A stretch of 7,766 nucleotides of DNA, taken from JBLMZW01 sp050259035 (lineage in GTDB: Bacteria; Bacillota; Syntrophomonadia; Syntrophomonadales; DTU052). Positions 4,285 to 7,766 of this stretch are shown here, piece after piece. The DNA lies in assembly GCA_050259035.1 (NCBI GenBank), contig JBLMZW010000242.1, forward strand, positions 1 through 7,766, in the 5' to 3' direction. The notes under the pieces are model-generated. The model worked only from the letters and a program-made list of their open reading frames with translations. It was not told where the DNA came from and did not search any database. The position numbers were made by a program, and so were the translations under genes. Numbering within the stretch: position 1 is the stretch's first letter; every line of letters starts with the position of its first letter.

Positions 4285-6801
4285 GTGCTAAACGAGCTGC
4301 TGGGGGTATTTATTGAGGATTTGCGGGATAGCTTGCTCTCTTTTGATGAGAAGCTTATGGCCTTACGCAGTGGGGCCAGAGGGGATGGGGTCATAAACGA
4401 ATTATTCCGAGTGGCCCATACCATCAAGGGGAATTCGGCGGCTATGGATTTTATGAAAATGGAGAAAGTAATGCACTCCGTTGAAGACATTCTGCAGGAG
4501 ATCAGAAATGGTGAACGGGAAGTAACGGAAGATGTTATTGATTTGCTGTATAACAGTCATGACTTTTTAGAGGATTGCATTGGCATTGTAGCCCGGGACC
4601 ATGCAGACCAGCAACTTCAGATAGAAGGGATTTTAAACCGCATCGAGTCTTTAAGAAACCCGGGGACGAAAACGGAAGTAAACTTACTATTCAACCAGGC
4701 GGAGAATATAACGGAGGAAGAAAACCTGTTGGAGATAATTAGAGCCAACCGGGAACGTGGCTATGAAGCCTATGCCATTACGGTTACTCTATCTCCTGAT
4801 TGTGCCATGAAATCAGTCCGGGCCTGGCTGGTTTTTGAAGAAGTCGATAATCAAGTGATACTGGTCTTCTCGGATCCAGAGAGGCCTTCTGAGGAAACAT
4901 TCCGGCGTCCCGACTACAGCTTTGAAGCTAACACGATACATATGGTGGTTCTGTCGGAGCAGGGAATCGATTCCCTGATAGAACAACTCCAGGAAACCAG
5001 TGAAATAGAACAGGTAACTTCCCGCAATTTAGGTTCAATGGATGAAGTCAGGTTGCTGATGCAAAAGGCCAGAATTGAACGAGAACTGGCGGCTTTAATC
5101 AGTGAAGTCGGTACCGTTTTGCTGCAGGAAGACATAGTTCAAAAACAGTTTCAGGACCTGGCCGCCTATATGGATGCAATCGCTGACATCGGTAAGGATT
5201 ATCCGCTAATAAATGATTATGCCGCTACTGTTGCCTTAAACCTGAGCGAGGCGGCCAAGGGTCGGCCGCGTTTAACCAGGGAAGGCGGTGAGGCCCTGGC
5301 GGACATTTTGCGGTTGCTGGAGCAATGTGTCAGGATACCGGATAAATCTGAGAGTGAGCCGCTTTCTGTGCAGATAAGAGCAGCCCTGGAACGTATGCTG
5401 GCAGGTATTATCGAGGATCAACGGCTAGGTGAAATTCTGGTTGAGAAGGGGCTCCTCGATGAATACGAAATCGATAAATTGCTGATTAAGCAGAAGAAAG
5501 ATCACCCCCAGTTAAGATTAGGCCAGGTAATAGTCAAGGAGAACAAGGTACCAGCTTACGACGTAATGCAGGTTTTAAAGGAGCAGCAGGGGGAAAGGGA
5601 AGCGCGGAAGCCTGCTGCCGGGAGCGAAAGCGGATATGTCCGGGTACCGGTTAACAAAGTTGATAGCCTGATGGATATGCTGGGAGAATTACTTATCTTA
5701 AACTCTCAATTGGACCAGTGTGTGGCTGAGTCGGTTACCCAGGACAATGTTACTACCAATGTTTTGTCCCGCACCGCCAAATTAATTAAGTCCATTCAGA
5801 CCCTCTCTATGTCTCTGCGTATGGTGGAGATCCGACCTACCCTGCACCGGCTGAGCCGGATAGCCAGGGATACAGCAGCTGAACTCAGTAAGCGGGTCAA
5901 TGTCGTTCTGGAGGGAGAAGAAACCGAAGTTGACCGCAGTGCGGTTGAACGGCTCTTTGATCCCTTGATGCATCTAGTGAGAAATGCTGTATCTCATGGT
6001 ATTGAGGCAGAAAACGAACGGGTGGCTTTGGGTAAAAAACCTGAGGGGCAGGTCGTTATTCGGTGTTACAGTAAGCGGGGTAATGTATATATCGAAGTGG
6101 AAGATGATGGCCGGGGTATGGATTGCTCCCGAATTCTGGATAAAGCAAAGAAGCTCAACATGGCGGAGGAAAACCGCGAGTATAACGAAGACGAAATTCT
6201 ACGCTTTATTTTCCGACCCGGATTTTCCACTCAGGAGGAGATCAATAACATCTCCGGACGGGGAGTGGGTATGAATGTAGTAGAAGAAGAGGTCAGGCGG
6301 GCCGGAGGCCGGGTAGAAATCATTAATAAACCAGGACAGGGCTGTACCTTCCTCCTGCGGATTCCTATGAACCTGGCAGTGGTGAACGGAACCGTAGTGG
6401 AAGTAGCCAACGGCCGCTATATAATCCCCACCCTGTTTATTAAGGAGTTCTACGTGGTAAATGAAGGCAATTGGGTTAACTTAATGGGCAATTTAGGCGC
6501 GATACGGCTAAGGGATACGATAGTACCAGTTTTATGGCCGGAACGGGTGTTTGATATTCATAGTACGGCCTGCAGCAGAGAATGCCGGGAGGTGGTAGTC
6601 CTGGAATTGGAACAGAGACTGTTGGCCTTCCCCGTGGACCGCATAGTAGCCCGTCAGGAAATAGTATCGAAACCTTTGATTGATGAATTAAATGATCTTG
6701 GCTTCGCTTCGGGGGCTTCCATCCTGGGCGATGGAACCGTATCGCTGATTCTCGATGTAGAAGCTATTTTTAGCATGGTCGATCAAGTACGGGCAGGCTA
6801 G
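4285..6801 (+). CDS. cheA: Chemotaxis histidine kinase CheA with inserted MshEN-like segment
   Basis: Central kinase of the pathway: it autophosphorylates with ATP under receptor control and donates phosphate to CheY and CheB. Domains in order: P1/Hpt (about 1-125) with phospho-His45 in VAHTIKGNSA; P2-like response-regulator docking domain (about 158-240); a poorly recognised, mostly helical stretch (about 250-378); two RLG...Q repeats, 380-403 and 411-434, resembling the MshEN/GspE-N fold; P3 dimerisation (from 451, VRVPVNKVDSLMDMLGELLI); P4 ATPase with N box around N567, G1 DDGRGMD (607-613), F box FRPGFST (643-649) and G2 GRGVGMN (658-664); P5/CheW-like from about 695. All catalytic boxes look intact. 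At 838 residues it is longer than the usual 650-700, and the excess lies between P2 and P3. The GTG start has GGGG eight bases upstream. It follows cheR by 13 bases. Confidence 0.96.
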   Translation: MLNELLGVFIEDLRDSLLSFDEKLMALRSGARGDGVINELFRVAHTIKGNSAAMDFMKMEKVMHSVEDILQEIRNGEREVTEDVIDLLYNSHDFLEDCIGIVARDHADQQLQIEGILNRIESLRNPGTKTEVNLLFNQAENITEEENLLEIIRANRERGYEAYAITVTLSPDCAMKSVRAWLVFEEVDNQVILVFSDPERPSEETFRRPDYSFEANTIHMVVLSEQGIDSLIEQLQETSEIEQVTSRNLGSMDEVRLLMQKARIERELAALISEVGTVLLQEDIVQKQFQDLAAYMDAIADIGKDYPLINDYAATVALNLSEAAKGRPRLTREGGEALADILRLLEQCVRIPDKSESEPLSVQIRAALERMLAGIIEDQRLGEILVEKGLLDEYEIDKLLIKQKKDHPQLRLGQVIVKENKVPAYDVMQVLKEQQGEREARKPAAGSESGYVRVPVNKVDSLMDMLGELLILNSQLDQCVAESVTQDNVTTNVLSRTAKLIKSIQTLSMSLRMVEIRPTLHRLSRIARDTAAELSKRVNVVLEGEETEVDRSAVERLFDPLMHLVRNAVSHGIEAENERVALGKKPEGQVVIRCYSKRGNVYIEVEDDGRGMDCSRILDKAKKLNMAEENREYNEDEILRFIFRPGFSTQEEINNISGRGVGMNVVEEEVRRAGGRVEIINKPGQGCTFLLRIPMNLAVVNGTVVEVANGRYIIPTLFIKEFYVVNEGNWVNLMGNLGAIRLRDTIVPVLWPERVFDIHSTACSRECREVVVLELEQRLLAFPVDRIVARQEIVSKPLIDELNDLGFASGASILGDGTVSLILDVEAIFSMVDQVRAG
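5422..5586 (+). other. Region of cheA encoding a tandem MshEN-like (possible c-di-GMP-binding) repeat
   Basis: CheA residues 380-434 contain two 24-residue units, each beginning RLG and ending in Gln: R380-L-G...Q403 and R411-L-G...Q434, with seven residues between them. From established knowledge, MshEN domains of MshE/GspE/PilB-type ATPases bind c-di-GMP through two such 24-residue units with a shorter (about five-residue) spacer. The first unit fits the pattern well (EKG at 387-389). In the second the usual Gly is Asn420. Fold similarity is fairly likely; ligand binding is inference. Confidence 0.55.
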
Positions 6802-6819
6802 GGAAACAGGGAGGATGCT

Positions 6820-7293
6820 ATGGATTCTCTGCTAGATTTCTATCTCCAGCCAGGCTATATCTATGCCAACGATGAGGGCAGTCTGGTTAAGACCGTTTTA
6901 GGTTCCTGCGTAGCGGTTTGTCTCTGGGATCAGCGCCAGGGCTTCGGTGGCATGAACCATTACATCTACCCCCGTCGGGTGCAAAAGCCACCCCGGGCCG
7001 AGTTTGGTGACGTTTCTATCCCTTACCTGATTAAGCTGATGAAGAAAATCGGATCAGATGAAAAAGATCTATTAGCCCATATCGTAGGAGGTGCGGCCAA
7101 TCCCCTTCTAAGTTCCAATATTGGTCAGGAAAACATAGCCGTAGCCGAGGAAATTCTAGAACGTTATGGCATCACGGTGGTTAACCGCAGCGTGGGGGGT
7201 AATACCGGTAAAAAGGTGGTATTCAATACCGCTAGCGGTGAGCTCCTGATATATAGCTGCATGCAGGTCAGGGAGGATGACTGGTATGAATAA
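6820..7293 (+). CDS. cheD: Chemoreceptor glutamine deamidase CheD
   Basis: Deamidates specific receptor glutamines to glutamates and, in organisms with CheC, takes part in adaptation by binding it. The 157 residues are normal for the family. The signature TVLGSCVAVCLWD carries catalytic Cys30, GGMNHYIYP carries His47, and the conserved GGAANP, IGQENI and GGNTGKKV blocks follow in order. The ATG has AGGGAGG five bases upstream and starts 18 bases after the cheA stop. The stop lies inside the next gene: cheD and cheB overlap by eight bases. No cheC is in the window, so whether CheD works alone here is open. Confidence 0.96.
   Translation: MDSLLDFYLQPGYIYANDEGSLVKTVLGSCVAVCLWDQRQGFGGMNHYIYPRRVQKPPRAEFGDVSIPYLIKLMKKIGSDEKDLLAHIVGGAANPLLSSNIGQENIAVAEEILERYGITVVNRSVGGNTGKKVVFNTASGELLIYSCMQVREDDWYE
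7271..7276 (+). promoter_or_regulatory. Ribosome binding site of cheB, inside cheD
   Basis: GGGAGG lies nine bases before the ATG at 7286 and directly against an in-frame ATG at 7277. The spacing favours 7286 as the start. Confidence 0.7.
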
Positions 7294-7766
7294 AATCAGG
7301 GTTATAGTAGTCGATGACTCAGCCATGGTCAGGAAGATGTTGACTGCGGAACTATCCCGGGACCCGGCCATCGAGGTTGTAGCTGCGGCCCCTGATCCAT
7401 ATGAGGCCCGGGAGAAAATAGTACAGCTAAAGCCGGACGTTATTCTCTTGGATGTGGAGATGCCGCGCATGGACGGCCTAACATTCTTAAGAAAACTGAT
7501 GAAACACCTGCCTCACCGGGTGATTGTGGTTAGTTCCCTGGCTGAGGCCGGAGGGGAAGTGGCCCTGAAAGCCCTCGAATATGGGGCCTTAGAGGTTATG
7601 GCTAAACCGTCGGCAGCCTATTCGGTCGGTGACATGACCGAACAACTCATAGAAAAGATTAAAGCGGTGGCTCAGATACCGGATTGGCGTTTCACCGCCA
7701 GGCAAAAAGTATCCGCGGCATCTTCTGCCGGTGTCCAACCCCGGCAATCGCTCCTGCGGACTACCA
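7286..7766 (+). CDS. cheB: Chemotaxis response regulator / methylesterase CheB, 3'-partial
   Basis: The first 160 codons of CheB, cut by the window end. CheB is a receiver-regulated esterase that removes methyl groups from receptors and deamidates glutamines. The visible part is the receiver: VDDSAMVRKM near the start, LLDVEMPRMDG with the phospho-acceptor Asp, IVVSSLAE carrying the switch Ser, and AKPS. The linker begins after about residue 125. The catalytic esterase domain is outside the window, so its integrity cannot be judged. The segment normally read as GAVDFV is GALEVM here, a modest departure. The start at 7286 is set by GGGAGG (7271-7276), giving an eight-base overlap with cheD and likely translational coupling. 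Unlike the two CheY proteins, its receiver keeps the standard MP after the Asp motif. Confidence 0.93.
   Translation, partial: MNKIRVIVVDDSAMVRKMLTAELSRDPAIEVVAAAPDPYEAREKIVQLKPDVILLDVEMPRMDGLTFLRKLMKHLPHRVIVVSSLAEAGGEVALKALEYGALEVMAKPSAAYSVGDMTEQLIEKIKAVAQIPDWRFTARQKVSAASSAGVQPRQSLLRTT

Noticed and set aside
1..7766. tRNA, rRNA, CRISPR arrays, insertion sequences, attachment sites
   Set aside because: No repeat array, transposase frame or RNA-gene-like sequence was seen on either strand by eye; a short undetected RNA cannot be excluded.

Overview
This window is a chemosensory (Che) gene cluster on the + strand of what is most likely a motile anaerobic Firmicute that uses sigma-54. The evidence for that lineage is indirect: strong GGAGG-type ribosome binding sites, TTG and GTG starts, a CheD gene, two single-domain CheY genes, moderate GC, and a sigma-54 activator of bacterial type. 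No species can be named from the sequence.

Layout. Bases 2-1264 hold the 3' part of a sigma-54 enhancer-binding protein (degenerate receiver, AAA+, Fis-type HTH); its start lies before the window. A 281-base gap follows, with nested inverted repeats and a sigma-54 (-24/-12) promoter, and then a stand-alone cheY (1546-1905). A 451-base gap carries a second sigma-54 promoter. It leads into a run of six same-strand genes: an HD-GYP c-di-GMP phosphodiesterase (2357-2980), a second cheY (2983-3339), cheR (3462-4271), an unusually long cheA (4285-6801), cheD (6820-7293), and cheB, which is cut by the window end (7286-7766). No cheW, cheC or receptor gene is in the window.

How it may work together. 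CheA should autophosphorylate and pass phosphate to the two CheY proteins and CheB. CheR, CheB and CheD would tune receptors encoded elsewhere. Three things make the cluster unusual. First, both promoters are sigma-54 type and sit beside a sigma-54 activator gene. Each has, roughly 160-230 bases upstream of its predicted start point, a cluster of four alternating GTTG/CAAC half-sites found almost nowhere else in these gaps, which is a candidate enhancer. Second, CheA contains between its P2 and P3 domains a tandem RLG...Q repeat resembling the MshEN/GspE-N c-di-GMP-binding fold. Third, a c-di-GMP phosphodiesterase is the first gene of the same operon. The inferred picture is a chemosensory pathway whose expression is under a phosphorylation-independent sigma-54 activator and whose kinase may read c-di-GMP. 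The gene and promoter calls are well supported; the c-di-GMP sensing and the enhancer are hypotheses.
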